From the NCBI GenBank assembly GCA_020912385.1, contig CP087223.1, forward strand, positions 310,001 through 374,000: a stretch of 64,000 bases of DNA, in the 5' to 3' direction. The notes beneath the pieces are model-generated. The model made no database searches, was not told where the DNA came from, and saw only the letters and a list, made by a program, of their open reading frames with translations. Both the position numbers and the translations under genes were made by a program. Of this stretch, positions 32,504-43,252 are shown piece by piece (the stretch's first letter is position 1; each line of letters begins with the position of its first letter). Origin of the DNA: Neofusicoccum parvum. Its lineage: Eukaryota > Ascomycota > Dothideomycetes > Botryosphaeriales > Botryosphaeriaceae.

Positions 32504-33604
32504 TCAAACTAAATGCTCTTTTATCAACTCCAGACTTCCCTTGAAGTTGGCGACCTCATCCATCGAGATGTCCAGCTCCTCCTTTGTAACGAAAAGACCC
32601 TTTTCCCGCACGTGCTCGTACCAGTCCGGAACCGCTTCACCAAAAGCGAGCTGCGTGCACGCCTCTTGCCCCGCCAGGCCGTACAGTTTGGCGAAATCCG
32701 CCCGGGTGATCTGCGCAAACACTGCGCTCTTCTCTGTGACTTCTTCCCACTCGGCGAGCGCCTGCTGCAGAGTGATGACCTCGATGCAAACGGCGGCGTA
32801 CTTTCCATGCGTCAGTTGAGGGTTCGCCAGGATCTGGCGCACCCAGACACCCGGGGCCTTCTCCATGTCGCCGGAGATGGGGACGTTGGCCGACGAGTCC
32901 GATGGGACCAACCAGAGATATTTGCCCGGCGCAGTTGGCTAAGACACCTTTCGTCAGCTGTGCGTCCGGCCTCAGGTTCCAGACCATCTGTACTTACCAC
33001 CGCCATCGGCTTCAGCATGTGGAAAAAAGCAAAATTGGATGGGTAGAATCCGAAGAAGAGGAAGGTCGACTTGGCGGCCAATGCGGGAATCTTCTCCCTG
33101 ATATGGCGGTCGACCTTGGCCTTGTAGTCGAAGTGGGGGACCGGGCATTTGCCGTTGGTGAGGATTTCAGCCGCGGGAAGTGTGCTCCAGATGAAATGCT
33201 CCAACGTCTTCACCTCTGCAGCCAGCCTCGCCAGCGTCACTCCCTGTCTGAACTCGATATCTCCAGCTTGAGCCTGAGTGAAGCCTTTCCGGAGATATTC
33301 CCACCAGTTGGTTACGGCAAAGATGGCGTGTGCACCCTGCCGGCATCGGTCAGTTGTTTGCTCTAATGGAGTTAGTCTTTGTGGACAATGTACTCACACT
33401 AAACGCTGTCCTGACTGCCTCCTCGTCGTCGTAATCGGCTTTCACAACCTTCACACCTGCAGCAGCAAGCGCTTTGGCTTTCTCTCCCTCCGGATTCCTC
33501 GTCACGGCGCGAACGTGCCATTCGCCGGTCTGAAGGAGCACGCGAACAACGGAAGAACCCTGTGTCCCCGTGGCGCCAGTGACAACAATCACCTTTTTGG
33601 CCAT
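32504..33604 (-). CDS. NmrA-like NAD(P)-binding protein
   Basis: Three exons, 33604-33398, 33336-32998 and 32938-32504, encode 326 residues; introns 33397-33337 and 32997-32939. The opening VIVVTGATGTQGSSVVRVLL is the G-x-x-G-x-x-G dinucleotide-binding motif; AVTRNPEGEKAKALAAAGV and VVKADYDD follow, then AIFAVTNWWEYL and HFIWSTLP. The late part YLWLVPSDSSANVPISGD is usual for NmrA/isoflavone-reductase-like atypical SDRs. Such proteins act as reductases in secondary metabolism or as redox-sensing regulators; the missing catalytic Tyr-x-x-x-Lys is normal for the NmrA type. It diverges from the second TauD gene over about 870 bp. Confidence 0.88.
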
Positions 33605-34473
33605 TATTTGCGAGTGCTGTGATTCGATTTGAGCTCAGAAGGTAGTCTACAGCATCAATGCCTTGGCACCTTTGGGAAAAGCGCACGCTTTGAGAGAGGG
33701 GCAGGATGCGGTCCGCCAACAAAAGCAATGCCGGATGAACAGAAGCCGTGCGAGACTCAGGCCTCCAGAAGAAGTAGTGGTTGCTGTATGCCAAGCTTGT
33801 CTCGTGGTAAGCTTGGTCATGCCCTTCCCGGCCAGCGCTTGGAGAGACGACAAAAGACACATTGTACAAATACTCTTCGGTGAGAAGGCGAGTCACGTAC
33901 CCCACCGTCATGTGTTCGGCAGTCGCACTCGGAGAATCCAAATGCCCCGTAGAGTAGTAGGTCAAGGCCAGCCTCGAGTCATGACGCAAGCTGATCGACC
34001 ACAAATCCCCCGAGTCACGTGTCAAGAATCGATCTCACAGGTTTTACTCCATCACCAGCAGGAACACTATCATAGCAACTACAATTTATTTTTTGTGCCT
34101 CTGCCTACCAAGAGCTACCTGGGGGTTGGAAAAGGCATGGGTGATTGCGGTATGGAGAGCGGATACGCGGTGAGATTAAGTGGAGCATACTGGATACGGC
34201 GAATGAAACTTCCCTCGGTAGCCGACAAGCCGCACCATTATCCTGTGGTGGGGTTGCAAGCATGCTATGCCTCATATGAAAACTTGAGGCATGAGAGTGC
34301 CGTGATTTCTTTCATCCCCGTGCTCTCGATGGGGTGATCAAACTCAGGCACTCGGAGTATTACACGTGCTACTCTTCAGGGTTATATTTACCACAATAGC
34401 AAGGGAGTCCTTCTGGTGTTCAATAACCTTTGGCACCTCTTCAATCGTTTACAAAAGACCACCCTGAGCCACC
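33605..34473. other. Divergent upstream region of NmrA-like and TauD 2 genes
   Basis: No coding frame with motifs. A TATATTTA-like word occurs about 90 bp before the TauD start. Presumed shared promoter. Confidence 0.45.
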
Positions 34474-35891
34474 ATGTCGAGAACTGCAAGCGTCTTGCTT
34501 GGTCGCACTGCTCTGGCCCGACGAGCGACGGCATTCCAGCCTGCTCACTCGTCACTTCTGCGCAGAGGGTTTGCCCAAGAAACGGCTTTCCCCAAACCGT
34601 TAAAGCTCCAGGGGGTTCTCAAGCCCCTCAAGCAGTTTGACGTCACCCCGACAGTTGGCACCGAGTTTCCGGAGGCGAACTTGGTTGACATGATGCACGA
34701 GCCCAACGCAGACGAGTTACTCCGGGATCTTGCCATTACGAGTAAGCCTGAACAGGAATTTGTTTCTTAAAAGAAACTGACATGCCTTTAACAGTATCAC
34801 GCCGCGGAGTTGTCTTTTTCCGCAACCAGAACAACATGAACAATGACTTTCAAAAGAAGCTGATCCAGCGCATGGGCGAGCTGACGGCCAAGCCGAAGGA
34901 ATCAGGCCTACACATTCACCCCGTGCTCAATCCTCAAAGAGATCTGGGCGGAGATGACCTTCATATCAGTACTATAAGCTCTCGGCAGAGGAAAGCTTCC
35001 AATGGCAAAGCTACGCCCAGGGACCTCGGAAAAAACAGGCAGGCCCTTGAATCATGGCACAGCGACATCCAGTCTGAAAATGTGCCATCCGATTACACAT
35101 GCTTGCGTCTTGTGGAACTACCAACCGTCGGCGGAGGTTTGATTCCCTCTAGCCACCGAAACCGTACCCAACGCTTACTCTGGCAGACACACTGTGGGCA
35201 TCTGGCTACGAGGTCTACGACCGTATCAGCAAGCCCATGCGAGAGCTCCTCGAACCATTGACCGCCAACTACACAGCGCCGTGTAAGTCTGACCAATGGA
35301 ATTTCCAACCCGCAACACGCTGACACGCCACAGTCTTCGAAAAGATCGCCAAGAGCTTCAAATTCAAGTTCTACGAAGACCCGCGCGGCCACCCCGACAA
35401 CACCGGCATCGCGCTGAAAGCCGTGCACCCCGTCATCCGGACGAACCCGGTGACCGGGTGGAAGAGCGTCTTCGCCATCGGCGCATACGTGAGCGCCCCA
35501 ACGACGCCCCTCCCATCCGCGCGAAAGACTGACCCCGCCCGCAGCCCGCTTCGATCAACGGCCTGACGCCACCCGAGAGCGAGATGATCCTCCAATGGCT
35601 GATGGACATCGCGATCCGCAACCACGACCTGCAGTGCCGCTTCAGGTGGCAGGGTCCCCACGACATGGGTAAGCGTTCTTCCCTCGTGTCGGAGTTTTGC
35701 CGTTCTGACTGCCCGTGACAGCCATCTGGGATAACCGCAGCATGATCCACAATGCCACCATGGACTACGATGACCACGGGGAGAGGTTTGGACATCGCGT
35801 CTGCGGCATCGGCGAGAAGCCGTACCTGGATCCTAATAGCAAGTCGATGCGGGAGGCGTTGGAGGAGGAGGCGAAGGAAGGGTTGGCGTGA
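34474..35891 (+). CDS. TauD/TfdA-type 2-oxoglutarate dioxygenase 2, possibly mitochondrial
   Basis: Six exons, 34474-34741, 34795-35136, 35187-35282, 35334-35488, 35545-35668 and 35722-35891, encode 384 residues. All five introns are 50-56 nt, GT..AG and in phase. Iron ligands are the H-x-D in LESWHSDIQSE and the His in WDNRSMIHNATMDYDD; the 2-oxoglutarate Arg is in HGERFGHRV. The fold-opening strand reads SRRGVVFFRNQNN after splice 1. The first 35 residues are rich in Arg, Ser and Ala with no acidic residue (MSRTASVLLGRTALARRATA), which looks like a mitochondrial presequence. Relatives oxidise sulfonates or other small acids, so it may be primary metabolism at the cluster edge rather than a tailoring enzyme. 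Confidence 0.87.
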
Positions 35892-36185
35892 AGCGTGGCT
35901 TGTAAGATCCTGTTACTGATACGTGCCGAGCTATTTGGAATGCTTGATGGGAGGTATCCGTTTGAATTTCCTAAATAGCCAGGGCAAGACAGGAGCTGTC
36001 CGTTTAGGATGTTGTTTACTATCAAGCCGCTCGATATATCAGCCATAGCCTATACAGCCGCTGCCGGCCATCTTACCTTGTAATTCAACTTTTATTCTTA
36101 TTTCTATTGTATGTCGTGTATTATTGCCTGAGACTTTGTCAACAAAATGTTAATATGATATGTATTCTATTTTGTATTAAGAAAT

Positions 36186-36320
36186 ATTGAAAAATTAATG
36201 GTGGTAGTTGAATGGGTGGATTCTTCGCGAAGAAGGGAGAGGGGTAGGGGAGGCACCCTCTCTTATCCTCTTGCTAAGCTGAAACTACGCTAAGATAGCT
36301 CAATACACGTGATTCCTATA
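36186..36320 (-). repeat. Dispersed repeat family R, copy 3 (right of cluster core)
   Basis: Reverse complement of 20500-20600 over its whole length: GAGGCACCCTCTCTTATCC and GCTAAGCTGAAACTACGCTAAG, ending CACGTGATTCCTATAAG. Its left extension (TTGAAAAATTAATGG, GGTAGTTGAATGGGTGGATTC) instead matches the 7.7-kb copy. It lies about 300 bp after the TauD 2 stop codon. Confidence 0.75.
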
Positions 36321-37099
36321 AGAAACGTCGCCGCTGCCCGACGGCTGATAGGAAATATAAAGCATCACAATTGAAACAGCTGTAAAGGGCGGGTCTCTTG
36401 GGTAAATCACTCTCGCTACTCCACCAAAGCCGACTTTTCGGACGGGAAAAAGCGGAGCGCCGATGACGGAATTGAAGAGAACAGCGCAACAGGAGCTGGT
36501 CGGTGGGGTCCCGAATGGCACGGTGCATGACGCCATTGATCTCTGTATGGAAAATCCGAATTTCTGAGCTGGAACTAGATTTGACGCTGCCTGCTCTGGC
36601 TAACGCGGGTGGTCTTACCGAGAGGGTCGGTGCCCTAGCGTATCTTGTCCACTGAATACGTTCCCGTACAAGTGATGAGGGGAAATGGTGTTGGAATAGA
36701 GCAAAAGGACGGATCTGGTCCAATTGCTCCGGGAGGCTTGACAGCCCCTTATACCCCCCTCCCTTGAACACGGGAGAGAACACACTACGTATAAAATCTA
36801 ACAAATGGTGTTTGTTGAGCAGAGCATTTATGCTTTAGCTAATGCTATAGACGCTAGCGCACTCTACGCGAGGATATTGGCTTCTCCCCATTTGGATGTG
36901 AATAAGGAGGTTGCGAAGGGTCTTGGGAATGCTGGAGCATGCAGAATAGAAATCAAGTCGGTAGTAATCAGAGGCTACAACGCAGCTTTCCCATGACGCA
37001 GACCGGCTCAGTCGTCTCCGTTCGCGGCTGCTGGTGTGGTCACGACGTTTCAACCGGGCGCGAGACCTCCCCCAGAGCCCCTCTTCCTCATCTCAGCTG
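36321..37099. other. Intergenic spacer between the cluster and the accessory island
   Basis: No gene supported. Open frames at 36316-36804 (minus) and 36805-36996 (plus) carry no motif. Confidence 0.45.
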
Positions 37100-38726
37100 C
37101 TAAAATGGGGTTCGTTCCTCCGCCAAAACCCTTTCCCACCATTGCCTGAAGCTGCCATCAGCCCAGTCGGCCAGATCCCGCACGCATCGGATCAATCGGT
37201 AAATCCCGAGCGCTGACTCGGTGTCTCCGATCGTCTGATAACCGATGACCTTGACCCCGTTCTTATCTGCTTGCACATAGTACACATCCCACCGGACGCC
37301 GGAGGCGAGGACCACAGGCAGGGTTGGGAGGTCCGCCGTGGGAAAGAGGCGGCGAAGCTGCTCAAGCTGCGCGGCGGTCCAAATTGCAAGCTGGACCCTT
37401 GCCGAGGTCTCGCTGCCGTCGGGGGTTTTGGTCTCGAAGCACACGGCAATGGGCCGAGTGCGGAGGGGAGGGTACGTGGTCTGATTGATCGACTGTCAAA
37501 CGTTAGAGGGAGAGCAGACTGCTTGCTGCAAGGATGTGGAACCAACCGGAGTTACGTATTCAGGGTTCTCGGCCATGTACGAGCTCAGGGCGCATTTGAT
37601 TCGGCGTCGCATGTCCTTGGAGGGCTCAATACACATGGCGAAGTCGACCATCTTACTGTCGAACGCGGCGCCGTTTGTGTTCCGAGCTACCAGATGCTTG
37701 GGCGATATGCTGGCTTTGGTTCTGGCTCGTACGTTAGCAACCAGGGCTGAATGCATGTGCCAAGGGTATCCAAATACATGTTCCTTTGGTTGACGGCCTC
37801 GTATGGACGCAGCGCTATCCTGAGCACGCTGCTGTGGACCTCGCAGTTCCAGGCCGGTTCGTACTCTTCTTCCGTCATCAGGTCATGCGAGGCCGCCTCG
37901 ACTTCCAGAATTTCATCCAGCTCCCTTCTGAGCTGATACTCGTCGCGCCGGCGGTCGTTGTCGTAGTGAAAGTCGGCGAGACTGAGCGCTGTGTCGGGAC
38001 AGACAGCTTCGAAGTGTGTCTGGACCGTTGTCCGTCAGCAAGCGCTTCCTTCTGCCTACCGCGCGCAGCGATGCCTACCCTGACACCGGCAGGGATCACG
38101 CCTTGATACTGGCTGCGCCTGGACATGGCGCGGTACAGCGCCAAGGCGTCCCCGAGAAGCTCCTGCGCGTTTTTCGGGTGGAGCTTGTAGTTGTCGAAGC
38201 CGGCGACCGTGGTGAGATCGGCCATGTTCTTGGATGGGCTCTGGGATCGCTTGGAAGAGGCCCTCGACGGCGGCAGAGAGAAGGCCGAAGCTTCGACCGC
38301 ATCCACCGCCACCCTCATCCAACTGGCTGCCCGACGTCAATGCGATCATACTTCCGGCGTTCGGCATGGCTTACTTGTGCGTGCACGCGCCCTGGGTGTG
38401 ACTTGCGAGAGCGCGACGTCGTCGTCGTCGTCGTCGTCGCTCACTGCTGCGTCTGCACCAGCATCATCTGGTGCCGGTGCTGCTGCGACCGGGCGCGAGG
38501 GCTCGGACCGGTCGTTCCGCAGATTGTACCGCTTTGCACGAGGCGAAGAGGACGAGGCCATGGGCGTCTGGTTTGCGGCAATGGACCGCAGGGGCAGCCG
38601 CCGCTTCGCGTCTCGCTGGGTGTCCGGCGCGAGGCGTTTCGCTGGTGCGCTCGGCAGCCGGGAAGCATAGCAGTGGGCGGCTTCGACCTGGTCGATCCAG
38701 GCAGCAATTTGATAAAACCCGGGCAT
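37100..38726 (-). CDS. PD-(D/E)XK nuclease-like protein, intact copy A
   Basis: Five exons, 38726-38375, 38326-38079, 38019-37778, 37721-37547 and 37492-37100, encode 469 residues; all four introns are GT..AG, and two have good branch points. The N-terminus (YQIAAWIDQVEAAH) and basic/Ser-rich linker with a poly-Asp run (from a GTC microsatellite near 38.41 kb) precede a conserved helical part (KNMADLTT, ALYRAMSRRSQYQGVIPAGVR). The nuclease core has AWNCEVHSSVLRIAL, then SKMVDFAMCIEP (Asp) and VCFETKTPDG (E-x-K), then TESALGIYRLIRCVRDLADW. It matches a fungal PD-(D/E)XK-like family expanded in accessory genome regions. DNA cleavage is possible but unproven. Confidence 0.82.
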
Positions 38727-39019
38727 GGCGATGGTGGTGGCGACGGCAGCGGCGACCGCAGTGATGCGGACTCGTGTCTCCGTTGCGTTGGGGAGCGGCG
38801 TTCGTTGGGGGAGCGGCGTCCATCAGGGTCGCGGTAGTCCGGCGTTCATTATGGTAGCGGTGGCCATTGGGGGAGCGGCGTTCGTTGGCGGAGCAGCGCC
38901 TGCCCCGCCCCGCCCCGCCCTCACCTTGCTTCCCGCTGCCCTGACGACGCGAGCACGGAGCCGTGGAGCTGCTATCGATGTGTCGTGTCCGACCAGAATG
39001 CAAGATCTCCATGGGTGGG

Positions 39020-39690
39020 AACAATCTAATAGACGCCTGAGGGGGCTACCGTGCTCCCGAAAGGTGGCTTTCTCTGGATAGTCTGCGAATTGTTGGTAAA
39101 CCGTGGTGTAGAAGCGCCCGAGCGTGTGCCGTTCCGCCTCTAGGCGCAGCGCGAGACGCGGCCAGAAAGCTCCGGTCGTGGCCTTGGATAACAATAAGCG
39201 GCAGGACGTCCGCGAACGCGGCTTGGAAGCCTGCTCAGCGGCTCAGCTGCTCCACGCGTGTGAGATGCGCCGCCGCCCAGATTCCCAGCTGTAGCTGAGC
39301 TGTACTCCACCCCTCGCCCGGACACTTTGTCTCGATACTGATTATGACAGGGGCAGCAGGTAGCCGGGTGTGCCCGGTTTAGTCGATGGAGGAGCTGTCA
39401 GCGCCAGCAGCAAGCCTCCTCATCGTAGCAATGTCAGCTGAGTAGCCTTGAAGCAGACCATGAAATCAACAGCCTTGCCTTGCAGCCTCAGGCCGCTGGA
39501 GCGGAATGTGGCCCTTGGGCTCGATCTGCGCCGTGTTGCTACAGACGGAAATCAGCGCGTGCGACGCAGAGGCAAGCCTGCCAGCTCATGGAATCCAGGG
39601 AGGCGTCGTAAGTAACACTGTCCAACGTAAGGCCCAACGCAGCGGCGTGGACGCGGCAATTCCACTCAGCCTCGCGGTGGCTTTCATCCT
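39020..39690 (-). pseudogene. PD-(D/E)XK-like copy E, decayed
   Basis: Family blocks appear in order on the minus strand: AEWNCRVHAAALGLTL near 39.65 kb, GKAVDFMVCFKATQ near 39.47 kb, and VISIETKCPGEGWSTAQLQ with LGIWAAAHL near 39.3 kb, followed by a stop and LIVIQGHD. Catalytic Asp and E-x-K are retained, but frames change and stops intervene. No N-terminal region recognised. A dead relative of copy A, which lies about 300 bp away on the same strand. Confidence 0.6.
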
Positions 39691-40820
39691 AGCAGCAACG
39701 CGCGTGCTACAACACTGTCCACGGCGGCCTGGCACGGTACGGGCCCAAGACACATGCAGAAATCGCCGCGGTCGAAGGCAAACTCGCCGAATGCGGGCGC
39801 AAGGAAATGCTAGGCTGAGGCGGGAAGGACGCCGATGCCGAGGTTGAAGCAGGCGGATTGGAGCCAGCACAGCAGCCAGGGCGGGCTGCATGTCATCGCC
39901 CCTCAACGCCACGTCGCGGCAGACGACGAGTGAGAGGGCAAAGATGGTGACACTCAGGCGGCGGATAGACTAGGTTGACCAGGGCGCCGGGCCGTTAGTG
40001 CTGGTGCTCGCGGATTATTTGGCTAGGTTGGCTTAGGCCGTGGGCTCTGCATTAATATTGCCGTCCAGGTCGTCGCCGCAGCCGATTACTATTCGACCAT
40101 GAAGCGTTTCAGCATCTGCGCCGGAGAGGGCAGGGAGACAGCCAGTAGATGATGGAATCGGGCGTGAGGAGGCTGCATTTAGGGAATCGGGCGATGCTGC
40201 GCACATGGCGGATGTCGAGGGGAGAAAAGCAGCAATACGACGGTGTGATGCTGTCCTACGTAGTACTCAGCGAAACAGGCATGCCGCTCTGCCATCATGC
40301 CAATCGCCCCGTTGACGATGGCGCAACCTCTCCTGGGCTTAAGGCAGGGACGCCGGGGAAATGAACCTGCGAATTGACCCACTTTGCCATCACCGTCGCA
40401 GCAGTAGAACCTCCAGGCACCAGCTCTAACCCACAATTTTCTTCCCAACGGAGCGTTCTTGCCAGAGTGCAGCGATAGACTATCGTTTGTTAGCAGACAT
40501 AGTGTGGTTGTACATGTGCGAAAACGACGCTTGGCGGCTTACACACGTAGCTTGATAATCCCTGACTCTCGGTGCACCGACCAATCAATCCACACCTGCT
40601 GCGCATGCACGGATCCACATTGGTGGCTACATGCCGTTGTACATGGCCGTGCATTTGAAACTCGAGCTCGGGATTGTTGGTACAAGACCGCGCCGCCGTA
40701 AGGGTGCCCGTCCATGCTTCAGTCGTTACTTCAATTACTCTGACCGCCAACCTCATTCCCTCTCAACAGACTATTGAATCAAACTTTTGTTCAACCGCCT
40801 CAAATCAAGCATCTACCCAA
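39691..40820. other. Unassigned stretch before the HET gene
   Basis: May include the eroded N-terminal part of copy E and the HET promoter. No motif-bearing frame. Confidence 0.4.
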
Positions 40821-43106
40821 ATGCCAACAGAGCCACTATTGCTTTGCGGTACGGCCATAGGCGTAGGGGATCCTGTGCCCACGTCCCCGCCGAAACCTCG
40901 ACATCCGATCTCTCTCGGCCTACAGGCGCTACTGGATTGGAATCACGTTCTCCAAGTAGAACAAAACCCTCTTGCGTATGAGCGCGATGACGACTTTGAG
41001 CTTGTCGGCGCCGAGCTTAGAGTTGATCCCCCCACCGTCTTCTGTCGGCCTTGCCGGGATCTATTGAGGTCGCCTCCAGAGGCTGGTAGTGGGAGATACG
41101 GTGAAAAGGAACTCGACTGGGTCCCATTCCACACAGATTTGTTCGACCTCATCGACTGCTGTCACAATCCCAAAGGCAACTGTCCCCTTTGCAAACAATT
41201 CTGGACGAGCATCAAATACGTAACTGCCAGCTTCCGGGTCCAAAACGAACTTGACCGATTCAGTCTTCCTAAGGAAGGTCTGCAAGTTTGCCTGAAATCT
41301 GAGAACGGTTTGTGCTCGGGGAGATTCGACGATGTCTTCACTTTGGTGCTGAATGTCATTTTATCGGAGAACTGTCATCCATTCGGGGTAAAATTCCGCT
41401 ACGATGATCAAGGTATGACATCATTAGAAAGTTAGACTTCGGTTGATTAACAGTGTTGGACAGGACAGCGTAGCAGCAAACTTGGTCTTCCGTTTGAAAA
41501 CTGCTCGGATTCTATCACCACGTTCTCTCGTGTAGAAGAATGGATACAGCGTTGTAGAGGAGAACATGAGTAATGCAAAATCAACCATGACCTGTTGCCT
41601 CAAAGGCGACCCGCGAGGCTGGTTTCCGTTGAACCTTCTGGACAGCACTTCAGGCTGGAGGACCTTCCCGGACCGAAAGAACAGGAGGAATCTCAGGAGG
41701 TCCCGAGGTACACGGCGCTCAGTTACCGCTGGTCAAACAGAGCTTCGTTCATGCTGAAGAAAAACAACTTGAAAGAGATGGGGAAGCTGCTGTCAGTATC
41801 GCTCCTCCCAAAGACGCTTCGCGATGCGTGCGCAATCACTCTTCGTTTGGGTCTGCGGAACATATGGATCGACAGGCTCTGCATTGTCCAAGATTCGGAG
41901 GAGGATTGGGAGTGCGAATCATCCAAGATGGCAGACGTGTACAGGAACGCTTGGTGCACAATATCTGCCACGGGCGCTGCAGACGATAACGGTGGCTGTT
42001 ACTTCCACCGAAACCCCCTGCAGATCCTCCCCCTCAGGCTTGCATCCAACCCATTTGTAAAGGGACACTTCCACCTCGAAAAATGGGACTTCTTCCAGCT
42101 CGATGACTCCCATATAGTCTACGGCCACCTGCGCGACCGTGCTTGGACATTCCAAGAGAGACACCTCTCCCGGCGCATATTGCATTTCGCCAGGGACCAA
42201 GTCTATTGGCAGTGCAAGGAAAGCAGGGCCTGCGAGGCTTGGCCCTATTTCTCTACCAACACTTTCAACATGAGCTTCCGTCTACCAAAGATCAAACATG
42301 AGTACAACTATCTTCACCGATGGACCAAGATCGTCGAGGAATACTCATTTGGACGACTATCATTCGAGAAAGATAAACTGCCCGCCCTATCTGGAATGGC
42401 CGCAGAGATCCATCTCGCTTCAAGAGACACATACTTAGCAGGTCTTTGGCGAGAACATCTACTATTTGGCCTTTGCTGGAGGGCTGAGAGTCAGCATTCC
42501 GAACAACCTGAGGCATATCGAGCGCCATCCTGGTCTTGGGCCAGCCTTGACTCAGTCATCATCAATCGCGCTGAGAATGCTATGTTCTCTAATCTCTGCT
42601 CCAGAATTGGCGATACTAGGTTTCAGGAGATAGCATCTATCGAAGACGTTCAGGTAAAGCCGTCGTCTGGTACCAATCTATACGGACAGGTCGACAGCGG
42701 TTGGATCGAGATATCGAGCCACCTGTTCCAAGTGTCTGTCTCTGCCAATACCAGCCGCATAAATCCATATCAGATCACAATCTCAAATGGTAAGCTATCG
42801 AAGCACTCACTATGCGGTAAAGCAATGTTGGACAGCCATCATACTTTACTAAGCGGTGGGACTATTCCAACCTTTTGCTTGCCCCTTCTTTACGGAGAGC
42901 GCCATAAGAGCAGAACACTCTACTGCTTACTTCTGGTGCCTCAATACCTTGGCTTGTTTACCTACCCTCAATCAGAAGCTAGTCTTTCTTCTTTAAACAC
43001 GAACACGAGGTACCATAGAGTCGGACTCGCGGAACTTGAGTTAAGGTCAAACGGCCTTCATGTTTCCCTCGAATATTATACAAAACAAACTATAGTTATT
43101 TTCTAG
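40821..43106 (+). pseudogene. HET-domain (heterokaryon incompatibility) gene with one in-frame TAA
   Basis: Exon 1 runs 40821-41412; intron 41413-41463 (branch TTGATTAAC) joins it in phase to exon 2, 41464-43106. The frame is open throughout except a TAA at 41571-41573, within IQRCRGEHE-stop-CKINHDLLPQ. After it come PARLVSVEPS, the HET motifs YTALSYRWS, NIWIDRLCIVQDSEEDW and MADVYRNAWCTISATGA, then RAWTFQERHLSRRILHF and APSWSWASLD. Without the stop the protein would be about 744 residues, a normal HET size. HET proteins trigger cell death on non-self fusion. An ATG at 41595-41597 or nearby could start a shorter HET-only protein of about 500 residues, so inactivation is likely but not certain. 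Confidence 0.82.
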
Positions 43107-43212
43107 ATATATCTCTTTTCTTTCTTACTTCATTCCGAACCACGCATATCAGCGCCAGATGCATCGTATACACCTACCTAGAAAGCAGAACCCCTCCGAC
43201 TTCGCAGAGGAT

Positions 43213-43252
43213 CCCGCCCACCCAGGCTTTGCGAAGGAGCAGCCTCGGCTCC
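43213..43252 (+). repeat. Dispersed hairpin repeat, copy 2
   Basis: CCCGCCCACCCAGGCTTT, a short loop, GGAGCAGCCTCGGCTCC. Same arrangement as the copy at 2251. Confidence 0.6.

Noticed and set aside
37722..37777. An apparent frameshift in PD-(D/E)XK copy A
   Set aside because: A 56-nt intron with good donor, GCTAAC branch point and CAG acceptor restores the frame exactly.
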